Below, piece after piece: positions 1-9,112 of a stretch of 64,000 nt of DNA (positions within the stretch are counted from its first letter, which is position 1; each line of letters starts with the position of its first letter). The notes beneath the pieces are model-generated. The model ran no database searches and was not told where the DNA came from. It saw only the letters and a program-made list of their open reading frames with translations. This DNA comes from Microbacterium sp. Root61 (GTDB taxonomy: Bacteria; Actinomycetota; Actinomycetes; Actinomycetales; Microbacteriaceae): contig NZ_LMGU01000001.1 in NCBI RefSeq assembly GCF_001427525.1, positions 2,787,760 through 2,851,759 on the forward strand, written 5' to 3'. Position numbers and translations under genes: made by a program.

Positions 1-599
1 TCCTGGCAGATCGCGAGGAGCTCGTCTTGGAGCACTTGCCGTAGCTGCGCGTCGAGCGCGGCGAACGGCTCGTCCATCAAGAGGATCTCCGGCTCCATGA
101 CGAATGCTCTCGCCAGAGCCACCCGCTGCTTCATGCCACCGGAGAGGTTGGACGGATAGGAGTCCTCGAAGCCCGCGAGTCCCACACGGCCGATCCAATC
201 CGCAACCCGGCGCTCGATGTCGGCCTTCGGCACGTGGGCGGCTTGAAGTCCGAGCGCCACATTGTCCTTCACCGTCCGCCACGGGAAGATGCTGTACTCC
301 TGGAAGACCGGAGCCACGAGTGCGCGGCCGGACCCGGTCGAGTCGATGTAGACCGCGCCGGAGGTCGGTCGCTGGAGCCGTGCCAAGATGCGCAGGAGCG
401 TCGACTTGCCGCAGCCCGACGGTCCGACGACCGAGACGAACTCGCCTTCGCGGATCGTGAGGTCGATGTCGGTGAGCGCCTGGACCTCTGCGCGACGCGC
501 GTGGCGATACGAGAACGACATGTGTTCGATTGAGATCTTGGCGGGCTTCTCATCGATGGCGGTGCCGATACTTCTGTCGTCTGCGTGAACCTGATTCAT
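1..599 (-). CDS. ABC importer ATP-binding protein, SsuB/TauB-like (3' end cut by window edge)
   Basis: Cytoplasmic ATPase of an ABC importer, probably of the nitrate/sulfonate/taurine class. Reading leftward from the ATG at 599, the 199 visible codons contain Walker A (GPSGCGKST, residues 59-67), a Q-loop, the signature LSGGMKQ (151-157) and Walker B ILLMDE (171-176). The FQEYSIFPWRTV stretch and the MDEPFAALDAQ segment are typical of SsuB/TauB/NrtD. The C-terminus and any permease or binding protein lie outside the window. A GAGAGG ribosome-binding site sits about 10 bases before the ATG. Family placement is secure; the transported substrate is not shown. Confidence 0.9.
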   Translation of the reverse strand, partial: MNQVHADDRSIGTAIDEKPAKISIEHMSFSYRHARRAEVQALTDIDLTIREGEFVSVVGPSGCGKSTLLRILARLQRPTSGAVYIDSTGSGRALVAPVFQEYSIFPWRTVKDNVALGLQAAHVPKADIERRVADWIGRVGLAGFEDSYPSNLSGGMKQRVALARAFVMEPEILLMDEPFAALDAQLRQVLQDELLAICQ

Positions 600-661
600 C
601 GGAACGGGGAGCCTCTCGTGTCGTCGTTGACGAGGTCTAGTGGGCGTTGTGGTCTGTTAAG

Positions 662-691
662 AAGCTAAGTTCGCGGCGTAGTGGGAATCAA
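662..691 (-). promoter_or_regulatory. Candidate promoter for the leftward ABC ATPase gene
   Basis: On the minus strand TTGATT (691-686) is followed after 18 bases by TAGCTT (667-662). This would start a transcript near 655 with a leader of about 56 bases. Both hexamers match the housekeeping consensus only in part. Confidence 0.35.
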
Positions 692-742
692 GATTTCCAC
701 CCACTCAATGGCCGATGGACGCCATTGGAACAACTGAGGGCG

Positions 743-2185
743 TCACTCAGGATCCTCCGACACGAGCGCCTGAAGGTCTGTGTACGTATCGAGTGCGTAC
801 GTCCCGCCGGTCCGTCCGATTCCACTCATCTTGTTGCCGCCGAACGGTGCGCCGGGGTGTCGCCGTATGGTGTTGATTCCCACCTGCGCGGATTCCAACC
901 TGCCGGCCAGACGTTCGGCGGCCGCACGATCCGCCGAGAACACGTAGTCGTACAGGCCGTAGCGCGTTGCGTTGGCGACCTCCACCGCGTGATCGTCGCT
1001 GTCCACCGCCATGACGCTGATGACCGGGCCGAACACCTCCTCGCGCATGATCTCCGCGTCCGGTCGTGCATTGCTGACCAGCGTGGCCGGGTAGTGAAAT
1101 CCCCCGCCGGGAACCCCGGCGCTCTGATGCACGTCCATTCCGGCTTCTCGTGCCCGCTCGACCATGCCCCCGATCCGGTGGCGTTGGGCGGCGGTGATAA
1201 TGGGGGCGACGTCTGTCGCAGTGTCGCGCGGGTCGCCGTGGCGCAGTTGCTTCAGCACGTCCTTCAGTGCCGCGACGACCTCGGCGTATCGAGACGAATG
1301 CACGAGGATGCGGGATGGCGTGAGGCAGACCTGTCCGGCGTGATAGGTCCACGCCCGGGTGACGGCGGGAAGGACGGCGTCCAATGACGTGTCCGCTCGA
1401 ACGATCAGCGCCCCCTTTCCCCCGAGCTCGAGCAGGAGGCGTTTCATATGCGGTGCGGCGGATCGATAGATCTCGGTGCCGACAGCGGTGCTGCCTGTGA
1501 AGCTGACCGCCCCTACAGCGGGATGCTCGACAAGCTCTTGTCCGGGTGCAGGCGAGGCCCCCGGGACGAAGCTCACGACTCCCGTATCCGCCCTCACCGT
1601 TCGCAGCCCCGCAGCCAATCCCTCGGCGAGATGACCGACCAGCAGGGGGTCCTGGGGTGCGGGCTTCATGATCACTGCGTTGCCGGAGAACAGCGCCGGT
1701 GCCACTTTTGCGACCATTGCCAGCAGAGGGAAGTTGTACGGGCTGATGCATGCCACGACGCCGACGGGCTGGCGGCGGACGCGGGCGGACACTCGACCGC
1801 TCGGATGCGGCGACTGAAGGTCGAGGAGATCCGCGGGTGCGTCGGCCCACGCCCGCAGCCGCTCGATGGCAGCGCGCACCTGCATGTCTCCGGCGACGCT
1901 GCGACGCGAGCCGGTGTCGGCTATGGCCAACTCGATGAGTTCGCTCTCGCGCGCGGCGAGGTGGTCGGCCGCCACCCGCAGCACCTCCCGGCGCGTGTCG
2001 ATCGTCGTGGTACGCCACGACGTGGACGCGACGGCGGCCGATTCCGCGGCGAGCGCGGCCGCCTCGGTCCCGCAATCATCCACCACCGCGATGACGGATC
2101 CGTCGTTCGGGTCGGTCACCTCGTATGCGTCGTCCGTGGCGTGCGCGCCATCGATGATCGCGGCTACTCTCGTCGCAGTGTGCAT
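743..2185 (-). CDS. NAD(P)-dependent aldehyde dehydrogenase
   Basis: Oxidises an aldehyde to the acid with NAD(P)+; cytoplasmic, 480 aa, usual size for the superfamily. The sequence shows the PYNFPL segment, the LELGGKG motif with the general-base Glu, and GQVCLTPSR with the catalytic Cys; EEVFGPV and the C-terminal PFGGNKMSG are also present. I chose the ATG at 2185 because AGGAGAG lies just upstream and it follows the alcohol dehydrogenase stop by two bases. A longer in-frame reading would run into that gene. The coupled pair fits oxidation of an alcohol to an acid. The natural substrate is unknown. Confidence 0.92.
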   Translation of the reverse strand: MHTATRVAAIIDGAHATDDAYEVTDPNDGSVIAVVDDCGTEAAALAAESAAVASTSWRTTTIDTRREVLRVAADHLAARESELIELAIADTGSRRSVAGDMQVRAAIERLRAWADAPADLLDLQSPHPSGRVSARVRRQPVGVVACISPYNFPLLAMVAKVAPALFSGNAVIMKPAPQDPLLVGHLAEGLAAGLRTVRADTGVVSFVPGASPAPGQELVEHPAVGAVSFTGSTAVGTEIYRSAAPHMKRLLLELGGKGALIVRADTSLDAVLPAVTRAWTYHAGQVCLTPSRILVHSSRYAEVVAALKDVLKQLRHGDPRDTATDVAPIITAAQRHRIGGMVERAREAGMDVHQSAGVPGGGFHYPATLVSNARPDAEIMREEVFGPVISVMAVDSDDHAVEVANATRYGLYDYVFSADRAAAERLAGRLESAQVGINTIRRHPGAPFGGNKMSGIGRTGGTYALDTYTDLQALVSEDPE

Positions 2186-2187
2186 CG

Positions 2188-3261
2188 CTAGCTCTCCTGT
2201 CGGAAGTCGATGAACCCACGTTCGAGCGAGCCGGATCGCAGCTCTGCAACGAGCTCCTGGATCTCGGACGGGATTACGGTCTTGGAGACCAGCGGGCCAA
2301 GATCGAGCTCGCCGGCGGTGCATCGCTCGACCAGACGCGGAATCATCGTCCACGGGTCGACCGAGCCCATCCTGCATCCGAGAATCGATCGATCGTTGAA
2401 CAGCGATCGGATCTCCAGAGGCAGGACGGCCCCGTGCGGGGGAAGCCCGACGATGACGACCCGTCCGCCCCAGGCGAGCGATCGAACCGCCTGCTCGAGC
2501 AAAGCCGGCATACCGACGCATTCCAGGACGGCGTCGAAGCCATCGGGCTCCAGCTCGAGCGCGACATCGCTGATCGGACGGTCAGAACTCAACACGAAGT
2601 CAGTCGCACCGCAGCGGCGAGCGATGTCCTCCTTGCGGGGGTTGATATCGAACACCGCCACTCGACGAGCGCCCGCTGCGCGGGCGGCGATGATGGCATT
2701 GAGCCCGATGCCCCCTGCGCCCGTGATCATCACGCTCTCGCCCGCCTCGACACGGGCGCGCTCTTCCACGGCGCCGAATGCGGTGACGGTGGCGCAGCTG
2801 ATCATCGCCATGATCTCGTCGCTGAGGTCATCGCCGACCGGGATCACCTGCGATTCGGACACCAGCGTTCTGCGGGCGAATGCGCCGAGACGCACGAACT
2901 GCGCGATCGATCGACCGTCGCGGCTGAATGGGCTGGCGGGCGGTGTCGCCGTGGCCCGGCACCGGATGCGTCGACCGGCGAGACAGTCCGCGCACTGGCC
3001 GCACGGTCGGAGCACCGTCATGACCACGCGCTGCCCGAGCGGGATGGTGGCCGACGGGCCGCGGGCGACGACTCGCCCCACAGCCTCGTGCCCGAGGATC
3101 ACGGGCAGCTCCTGGGGGATGTCGCCGTCGATAGGCTTCAGGTCGCTGTGGCACAATCCGGCGACGTCCACCTCGACGACCACATCGTCACCGACAGGGG
3201 TTCGAAGCTCGATCGCCTCCTGAGGTGCGAGCTCGAGTCCATCCCACACGAGTCCGAGCAT
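2188..3261 (-). CDS. Zinc-dependent medium-chain alcohol dehydrogenase
   Basis: Oxidises an alcohol to an aldehyde or ketone; 357 aa, first gene of a tight pair with the aldehyde dehydrogenase. GLCHSDLK supplies the catalytic-zinc Cys, GHEAVG the zinc-binding His/Glu region, and RPCGQCADCLAGRRIRC the four structural-zinc cysteines. GAGGIGLNA is the Rossmann nucleotide loop. The sequence recalls class III/NDMA-dependent-type actinobacterial dehydrogenases, but that subfamily call is inference. The ATG at 3261 has only a poor ribosome-binding site (GAAGGCGG about 16 bases upstream), so the start is less certain than the frame. Confidence 0.88.
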   Translation of the reverse strand: MLGLVWDGLELAPQEAIELRTPVGDDVVVEVDVAGLCHSDLKPIDGDIPQELPVILGHEAVGRVVARGPSATIPLGQRVVMTVLRPCGQCADCLAGRRIRCRATATPPASPFSRDGRSIAQFVRLGAFARRTLVSESQVIPVGDDLSDEIMAMISCATVTAFGAVEERARVEAGESVMITGAGGIGLNAIIAARAAGARRVAVFDINPRKEDIARRCGATDFVLSSDRPISDVALELEPDGFDAVLECVGMPALLEQAVRSLAWGGRVVIVGLPPHGAVLPLEIRSLFNDRSILGCRMGSVDPWTMIPRLVERCTAGELDLGPLVSKTVIPSEIQELVAELRSGSLERGFIDFRQES

Positions 3262-3438
3262 GTGCGCCGTACCGCCTTCGTTGAGTTCCGACAGTGAGCG
3301 ACGCGACGCCTGGTATCGACGTCGTCGTCATTGTCAGTCCTATCAGTCATCCCTTCGCGGGTTCCCCCGCGGCTGCCTATCGGGTCGTTAGCGATTTCCA
3401 TTGCGGTGTCACTGTCCGACCTCCGCGGCCGCTGAGCC

Positions 3439-4398
3439 TCAGTCGAGGGGACGGATGACGTCAGCGAGTCGGTGGATCTGCTCGACAGCGTCTTCGAAGA
3501 TCAAGGAGAGAAAGACCCCGTCGACATGCGCCGCAAGCGCTGCGAGATCGTCTTGGCATTGGTCGATCCGGCCGACGATGGCGAAGCGGTCAACGAGGTA
3601 ATCCTCGATCTCGGGATGGTCTGCGAACATCGTGGCGTTGCTGGTCGCACCGGAACTGCCGTGTGAGCCGTAGTCGTAGCGTCCAAAACGATCCGACAGC
3701 ACCCGCTTGAACTGTTCCGGCACGCTCTTGGACTCGAACGTCGACGCGAAGGCGAAATGCGCGGCGCTGATCGCTCGCGGCACAAGCGTGCGACGCAGTG
3801 CAGCGGCATCCTCATCGTCGGTCGCGACCGCCAAGCGCACCGTCGCCCACAGCTCGACGGGCGGTCGTCCGGCCTCCCGGACCAGGTGCGCGGAATCGGC
3901 GAGCCGGGCGAGGTCGGTGGGAGCTCTGCCCACGCCGGCGATCAGGCCATCCGCGTACCGACCGGCCAGCTGCGCGGTCTTGGTGCCGCTGGCGGCGAGC
4001 AGTAGCGGTACTTCTGTCGCCTCGCCGAGATCCTGAAGCGTGCGCTGCAGACCGCCCAGCGTTGCTGGCGATACTCCGAAACTATGCACCGCAGAGTCGC
4101 CGCGGCCCATGCCGAGCCTGAACCGACCGGGAGCGGAGTCATCCAGCCACCGGGCGGCGCTCGCGTGCACCGACCAGTGACGGGTGACCGGGTTGGTGAC
4201 GCACGTGGTGACAGTCAGCGCCGATGTTGCCTCCAGCGCTGCGTGGCATGACGAATACAACTCTGCATACCGGGGCGAGTCGCCTATTCCCATTCCCCAC
4301 AGCCCTGCTGACTCCGCGGCGCGCGCGATTTCCGCGGTCTCGGGCAGGCTTCGGGGGAGCCAATTGACGCAAATGCGCATGCTCTTTCGATCGAGCAC
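3439..4398 (-). CDS. LLM-class flavin (possibly F420)-dependent oxidoreductase
   Basis: Luciferase-like TIM-barrel oxidoreductase, 319 aa. The N-terminal MRICVNW strand, the SAGLWGMGIGD region and the RFRLGMGRGDSA motif are typical of the F420-dependent/Mer-like branch rather than the long LuxA-like proteins at 30-33 kb. I favour the GTG at 4398 because GGAGG lies seven bases upstream; an ATG at 4380 is a shorter alternative. It precedes the alcohol/aldehyde dehydrogenase pair by about 180 bases in the same direction and may act in the same oxidation route. Cofactor and substrate are not visible from sequence. Confidence 0.8.
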   Translation of the reverse strand: MLDRKSMRICVNWLPRSLPETAEIARAAESAGLWGMGIGDSPRYAELYSSCHAALEATSALTVTTCVTNPVTRHWSVHASAARWLDDSAPGRFRLGMGRGDSAVHSFGVSPATLGGLQRTLQDLGEATEVPLLLAASGTKTAQLAGRYADGLIAGVGRAPTDLARLADSAHLVREAGRPPVELWATVRLAVATDDEDAAALRRTLVPRAISAAHFAFASTFESKSVPEQFKRVLSDRFGRYDYGSHGSSGATSNATMFADHPEIEDYLVDRFAIVGRIDQCQDDLAALAAHVDGVFLSLIFEDAVEQIHRLADVIRPLD

Positions 4399-4579
4399 CT
4401 CGCACCTCCAGTTCTTCTGCGAAAACGACCGGGCGGCCGAGTGTCGCCTGCCGGGGGTCGGAGCGAGGCTTGTGTCCAGTCAACTTTGTGCCCGCATCGC
4501 GAGCAAGATGATCGCGACAACGATCGCCGATATCACCTATCGCTGGGGGCTATCCGCGATCTGGCTGGGCTGTACGGCC

Positions 4580-6337
4580 TCAGGGCGCGTCGGACTGCCA
4601 GGCGCGCCAGAGCGAGGCGTAGAGCCCCTGCCGGCGCAGCAAGTCGTCGTGCCGGCCGATCTCGCGGATCCGGCCCTCGTGCATGACTGCGATGCGGTCC
4701 GCCTCGCTCGCACTGGCGAGCCGGTGCGCGATCGTGATGACCGTGCGGCCGTGCAGGACCGCGTTGAGCGCGCGCTCCGCATCCCGCGCGGTGCCGGGGT
4801 TCAGGAGCGAGGTCGCCTCATCCAGCACGAGCGTCTGCGGATCGGCGAGCAGCACCCGTGCCAGCGCCACCTGCTGTGCCTGCGCGCCGGAGAGATCGTG
4901 CGCGTCGCCGAGCTCGGTGTCGAGTCCGTCGGGGAGGTCGCCGACCCATCGCGCGCCGACGGTGCGCAGCGCCGCACCCACCTCGTCGTCGGTGGCCGCC
5001 GGGTGGGACAGCTGCAGATTCGTGCGCAGGCTGTCGCGGAAGACGTACTGCTCCTGGGTCACCAGGGCGAGATGCGAACGGCGCGTCTCGACGGGCAGAT
5101 CGGATGCTTCGACGCCACCCACCGTGACCTGGCCGTGGGTCGGCTTCTCGTAGCCGATGAGGAGCCTCGCCAACGTCGACTTGCCCGCGCCGGAGGGGCC
5201 GACGATGACCAGGTGCTCGCCGGGCTCGATGGTGAGATCGATCGCGTGGAGCACCTCGGGGCCATGCCCGTAGCGGAATGAGACATCCTCGACGGCGATC
5301 GCCGAGCCCGCCGGGCTCGCCGTCGCCGGCTCGCCTGTCGGTGCCTGGGCGAGACCTTCGATGCGTGCGAATGAGGCGATCCCGCTCTGCAGCGACTCGA
5401 GCCAGAGCAGGACCGTGTCCATCGGTGCCCCGAGCTGTCGCACGTACAGCAGCACCGCGACGAGCGCGCCGAGCCCGAGGGCGCCGTCGGCGTAGAGGGC
5501 GGTGCCGATGAGCATCACCATCACGAGGGCGACGACGTAGGAGGAGTCCACCGCGGGGAACAGCACAGTACGGAGGCGGAGCGTCGCCATCTGCGTGCGG
5601 CGCGAACGGTCCGACAGTCGTGCGCCCTCCTCGAGGCGGGCCTGCTGGAGGCCGTACAGCTCCACCGTCCGCGCTCCGGCGGTCGTCGCCGAGAGCGACT
5701 GCGCGAGCTCGGCGCCGGCGGAGGCCTCGACGAGGTACGCGGCATTCGCCCGGCGCAGGTACCAGCGCGTCGCGACCACGATGCCGACCATCGACAGCAC
5801 CGTCGTCAGCGCGAGCGGGGGACTGAGGAGGACGATGAAGGCGAAGGTCAGCACCACCTGCACGATGGCGACCAGCATCTCCGGTGCTGCATTGCTCAGG
5901 ATGCCGGTGACGCGCTGCACATCGGAGGTCGCGCGCACCAGCAGATCGCCCGTGTCGGCGCGATCCGCGACGCGTGGCGGGAGGCCGAGCACGCGCTGGA
6001 CCATCGAACGACGAAGACGCTGCGACGTGCGCTCCCCGAACCGCGCGGTGACCAGGAACGAGTACCGCGAGACCACGACCTGCAGGATCGCCAACGCCGT
6101 CAGGGCGAGGCCGAGTCGATCGATCTCCTCCAGGGTGGCGCCGTGCTGCAGGCGGTCGATGATCACGCCGACCAGCAGCGGGGGCGCGAGCGCGAGTGCC
6201 GCCGCGCACACGCCGAGCACGACGGTGAGGGTGAATCCCCACCCGTCGCCGCGGATCAGTCGCGCCGCCGCCCGGCGCACGTCGCGCGTGTCGGCGACCG
6301 GCAGTCCGCCGGCGAGAGGCTCCTCCTCCATCCGCAT
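4580..6337 (-). CDS. ABC exporter half-transporter, catalytic-site subunit (heterodimer)
   Basis: Fused membrane (about six helices, residues 33-310) and nucleotide-binding domain, 585 aa from the ATG at 6337. It has canonical Walker A GPSGAGKST (380-388), Walker B TLVLDE (about 503) and an H-loop His (TIAHRL, about 538). Its own signature is LSGAQ (482-486) instead of LSGGQ. The ATG overlaps the preceding gene's stop as TGATG, so the two halves are translationally coupled; a start 21 bases upstream is possible. The pattern fits the half that supplies the ATP-hydrolysing Walker motifs of an asymmetric heterodimeric exporter. Substrate (drug, lipid or peptide) unknown. Confidence 0.9.
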   Translation of the reverse strand: MRMEEEPLAGGLPVADTRDVRRAAARLIRGDGWGFTLTVVLGVCAAALALAPPLLVGVIIDRLQHGATLEEIDRLGLALTALAILQVVVSRYSFLVTARFGERTSQRLRRSMVQRVLGLPPRVADRADTGDLLVRATSDVQRVTGILSNAAPEMLVAIVQVVLTFAFIVLLSPPLALTTVLSMVGIVVATRWYLRRANAAYLVEASAGAELAQSLSATTAGARTVELYGLQQARLEEGARLSDRSRRTQMATLRLRTVLFPAVDSSYVVALVMVMLIGTALYADGALGLGALVAVLLYVRQLGAPMDTVLLWLESLQSGIASFARIEGLAQAPTGEPATASPAGSAIAVEDVSFRYGHGPEVLHAIDLTIEPGEHLVIVGPSGAGKSTLARLLIGYEKPTHGQVTVGGVEASDLPVETRRSHLALVTQEQYVFRDSLRTNLQLSHPAATDDEVGAALRTVGARWVGDLPDGLDTELGDAHDLSGAQAQQVALARVLLADPQTLVLDEATSLLNPGTARDAERALNAVLHGRTVITIAHRLASASEADRIAVMHEGRIREIGRHDDLLRRQGLYASLWRAWQSDAP

Positions 6338-8028
6338 CACTCCCCTTCCTCGCCCCACGAGCCGCGGGAGACGAGCGAACGGTAGCGCGGGTTCGCGCGC
6401 GTGAGATCGTCGTGGCTCCCGGACGCCGCGACCCTTCCCTCATCGACGAAGATCACGACGTCGGCCAGCGCCAGAACGGCGGAGGAATTGCTCGCGATCA
6501 GGGTGGTCGCGCCGCGGCGCCGGTCATACATGCGCTGCGCGACCTGCCCCTCCGTGATGGCGTCCACCGCGGAGAGCGGGTCCAGGGCCAGCATCACCTT
6601 CGGGTCGCGGGCGAGCGCGCGCGCGAGCCGGACGCGCTGCCGCTGCCCGCCGGAGAGATTGGCGCCGCGAGGGCGCAGTTCGCTGTCCCAGCCACGATCC
6701 GCGCCGCGGAGGATGTCGTCCATCCCGCTGGCGAGAGTGGTGCTCTCCCGGTGCGGTTCGCTGGGCGCCGTCCCCGAGAAGACCGCGTCGTGCAGCGTCC
6801 CGCCGAACAGGAACGCTCCGTCGTCGAGCAGCAGCACCGCGCGTCGGAGCAGAGTCGGGTCGATGTCGGCCACGCGCTGCGCGCCCCAGCGGGCGTCGGA
6901 CGGCTCGAGCCCGGCGAGACGATGGAGGATGCCCGTCGCCTGCACGCGGTCGTCGGTGGCGATCACGGCGAACTCGCCCTGCCGGAGGCAGACGTCGGTG
7001 GCGGGGTCGATCAGAGGGCCTGCGGAGTCCCGGACCTCCTCGGTGCCCCGCGGAGGGGCTTCGGAACGGAGGAAGTCGACGGTGCGCCGGGCGGAGACGA
7101 GGGCGCGATTGATGTCCACCGCACTTTCGATGAACGACGCGATCGGCACGACGGTGACCGCGACGAACCCGTAGACGGCGACGAGGTCGCCGATCGTCAG
7201 CTCGCCTTGGACTGCGAGCCTCGCGGAGACCCACACGATCGTCGCCAGGAACAGCGCGGGCAGCCCGACCGCGATCCCGCGGATCCAGCTCTCCGTGGCG
7301 GCGACGCGATAGCCCGCACGACGGACGTCATCGGAATCGGCCTCCCAGCGCTCGGCGAGGAGGTCCTTGCCGCCGAGGGTGTTCAGCACGTGCAGCCCCG
7401 AGACCATGTCCACGACGCGCCCCGACATCCGGCCCTGCGCCTCGCGGTAGGTCCCGCCGCGGGCGCGGAAGTGGTTCAGGAGCGGGCCCAGCGAGAGCAT
7501 GAGAAGCGGCATCCCGAGCACGATGATCCCCGCCAGCAGCGGGGAGATCCGCAGCAGCGCGATCGCGATCACGAGGTAGGCGACCACGGCGCCGACGCCC
7601 GGCCCCGTCGCGGTCAGGCTCCGTGCCATCGTCCATGCGTCGCCGACGCCGATCGTCGCGACTTCGCCGGTGGTGGCGAGCTTCCCCAGGGAGGAGCCGA
7701 GCTGGACCGACTTCCGCGTGGTGAGCTCGATGGTCTGGAGGGCCGCTTCCAGGCGGACCCTCGTCATGGTGCGGTGCCGGAGGATGGCGAGCAGGGCGAT
7801 CGTGAGCCCGACGACCAGGAGGATCCCCGCCCACATCCACACCTTGGCGAATTCGCCGGTGCGGATGCCGTCGTCGATCGCCCGCGAGAGGATCAGCGGC
7901 GGCAGCGTGAGGCCGACCATCCATGCTGTTCCCAGCACCGCGCCGAGGATGACCCGGGACAGCTGGTGGCGGATCAGGAACCAGAGATAGCGCCATGGAG
8001 TCGTCGGATACGGATGCTCCCGGTGCAA
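6337..8028 (-). CDS. ABC exporter half-transporter with degenerate nucleotide site
   Basis: Partner of the next gene, 563 aa. Membrane domain (residues 15-320) is followed by an ATPase domain that has lost its key residues. The Walker A position (about 355-367) reads VIATDDRVQATG with no Lys; the Walker B region reads VMLALDPLSAVD, with Leu where the metal-binding Asp should be; and the H-loop His is absent (ASNSS, about 512-516). Its signature LSGGQRQR (458-465) is intact. It would complete the active site of its partner while its own site cannot hydrolyse ATP. The start is a TTG at 8028 with GGAGAG five to six bases upstream. Confidence 0.9.
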   Translation of the reverse strand: MHREHPYPTTPWRYLWFLIRHQLSRVILGAVLGTAWMVGLTLPPLILSRAIDDGIRTGEFAKVWMWAGILLVVGLTIALLAILRHRTMTRVRLEAALQTIELTTRKSVQLGSSLGKLATTGEVATIGVGDAWTMARSLTATGPGVGAVVAYLVIAIALLRISPLLAGIIVLGMPLLMLSLGPLLNHFRARGGTYREAQGRMSGRVVDMVSGLHVLNTLGGKDLLAERWEADSDDVRRAGYRVAATESWIRGIAVGLPALFLATIVWVSARLAVQGELTIGDLVAVYGFVAVTVVPIASFIESAVDINRALVSARRTVDFLRSEAPPRGTEEVRDSAGPLIDPATDVCLRQGEFAVIATDDRVQATGILHRLAGLEPSDARWGAQRVADIDPTLLRRAVLLLDDGAFLFGGTLHDAVFSGTAPSEPHRESTTLASGMDDILRGADRGWDSELRPRGANLSGGQRQRVRLARALARDPKVMLALDPLSAVDAITEGQVAQRMYDRRRGATTLIASNSSAVLALADVVIFVDEGRVAASGSHDDLTRANPRYRSLVSRGSWGEEGE

Positions 8029-8156
8029 TGTCTCTCTCCGCGCTGGTCGTCTTCGGCAGTGTCGGGTTCGTTATGCCACAGGCTAGCCGAGGGCCGAATC
8101 CGCCCGCCGCGCGGAGTGCGGCCGAGCCCGCGACATTCCCGTGGTGGAATGTGCGT

Positions 8157-8996
8157 ATGGATCAGCCGAAGCTCGGCCCGCTCACCGTGGTCGGCAGCAT
8201 CAACGTCGACCTGACGGCATCCGTCGACCGGCTGCCCTCCGCAGGCGAGACCGTGCTCGGCGGAGCACTGCGACGGCTGCCGGGCGGCAAGGGTGCGAAT
8301 CAGGCCGCCGCCGCAGCGCGGCTGGGAGCGGTCGTGCGGATGGTCGGCGCCGTCGGCGACGATTCCGACGGCCAGTGGATGCTGCAGTCCCTGCGCGATG
8401 CGGGCGTCGACACCGGTCCGATCTGGTTGGGCGATGCGGCCACCGGCACGGCACTGATCACGGTCGACGGGCAGGGCGAGAACCAGATCGTCGTCTGTCC
8501 CGCTGCGAACGCGGACGTGTCGATCGACGGCATCGACTTCGGTCCCGGCGAGGCAGTCCTCGCGCAACTGGAGATCCCGTTCGAGATCGTGGAGGCCCTC
8601 GTCGAGGCCGTTCCGGGATTCCTCGCCGTCAACGCCGCGCCCGCTCGCGCACTGTCGGCGGCGCTGATCGCGCGTGCCGACCTCATCATCGTCAACGAGT
8701 CGGAGTTCGCGCTGATCCCCGAGCTGGCGACGGCGCGCATGGTGGCGGTGACCTACGGTGCGAACGGCGCCGCGCTGCGCGAGCACGGCCGCGAGGTGGC
8801 ACACGTCGCGGCGCCGTCTGTGCGCGTGGTGAGTTCGGTGGGGGCGGGCGATGTGTTCTGCGCGGCCCTGACGCTCGCCCTCCACGCAGGCTGGTCGCGA
8901 GAGGACGCCCTGCGCGCCGCATGTGGGGCCGGGGCGGATGCGGTCACCCACCCCAGCGGACAGCCTCCGCTGCGGCGGCTCGACGCGTATCTCTGA
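8157..8996 (+). CDS. Ribokinase-like PfkB-family sugar kinase
   Basis: Phosphorylates a sugar or nucleoside with ATP; 279 aa, slightly shorter than the usual ribokinase (about 300). GGKGANQA (first PfkB signature) and SVGAGDVF with the catalytic Asp near the C-terminus are clear, and the N-terminal VVGSINVDL strand is ribokinase-like. The frame stays open upstream to 7995, but family alignment favours the ATG at 8157; the upstream GGTGG is a weak ribosome-binding site. It is divergent from the ABC exporter and followed by an esterase; no ribose transporter is nearby, so the substrate is open. Confidence 0.88.
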   Translation: MDQPKLGPLTVVGSINVDLTASVDRLPSAGETVLGGALRRLPGGKGANQAAAAARLGAVVRMVGAVGDDSDGQWMLQSLRDAGVDTGPIWLGDAATGTALITVDGQGENQIVVCPAANADVSIDGIDFGPGEAVLAQLEIPFEIVEALVEAVPGFLAVNAAPARALSAALIARADLIIVNESEFALIPELATARMVAVTYGANGAALREHGREVAHVAAPSVRVVSSVGAGDVFCAALTLALHAGWSREDALRAACGAGADAVTHPSGQPPLRRLDAYL

Positions 8997-9045
8997 CCCT
9001 TCCACCCCCCTCCGGCCGATGCCGGGCAGAGCCGCGGCATCCGAA

Positions 9046-9086
9046 TGTCAACGCCTTTGACAACGACGTTGCGCGACTCATAGGCT
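9046..9086 (+). promoter_or_regulatory. Promoter with overlapping inverted repeat before the esterase
   Basis: TTGACA (9057-9062) and TAGGCT (9081-9086) are 18 bases apart, placing the start of transcription about 20 bases before the ATG at 9113. TGTCAA (9046-9051) and TTGACA (9057-9062) form an inverted repeat across a 5-base spacer, so a repressor could cover the -35. Confidence 0.55.
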
Positions 9087-9112
9087 CCGCATAACAGCAC
9101 AAGGGAGCGCAC

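Noticed and set aside
3356..3371. Hairpin CGCGGG/CCCGCG between the LLM and alcohol dehydrogenase genes as a terminator
   Set aside because: Only a 6-bp stem without a T-tract in either direction; could be chance in GC-rich DNA.
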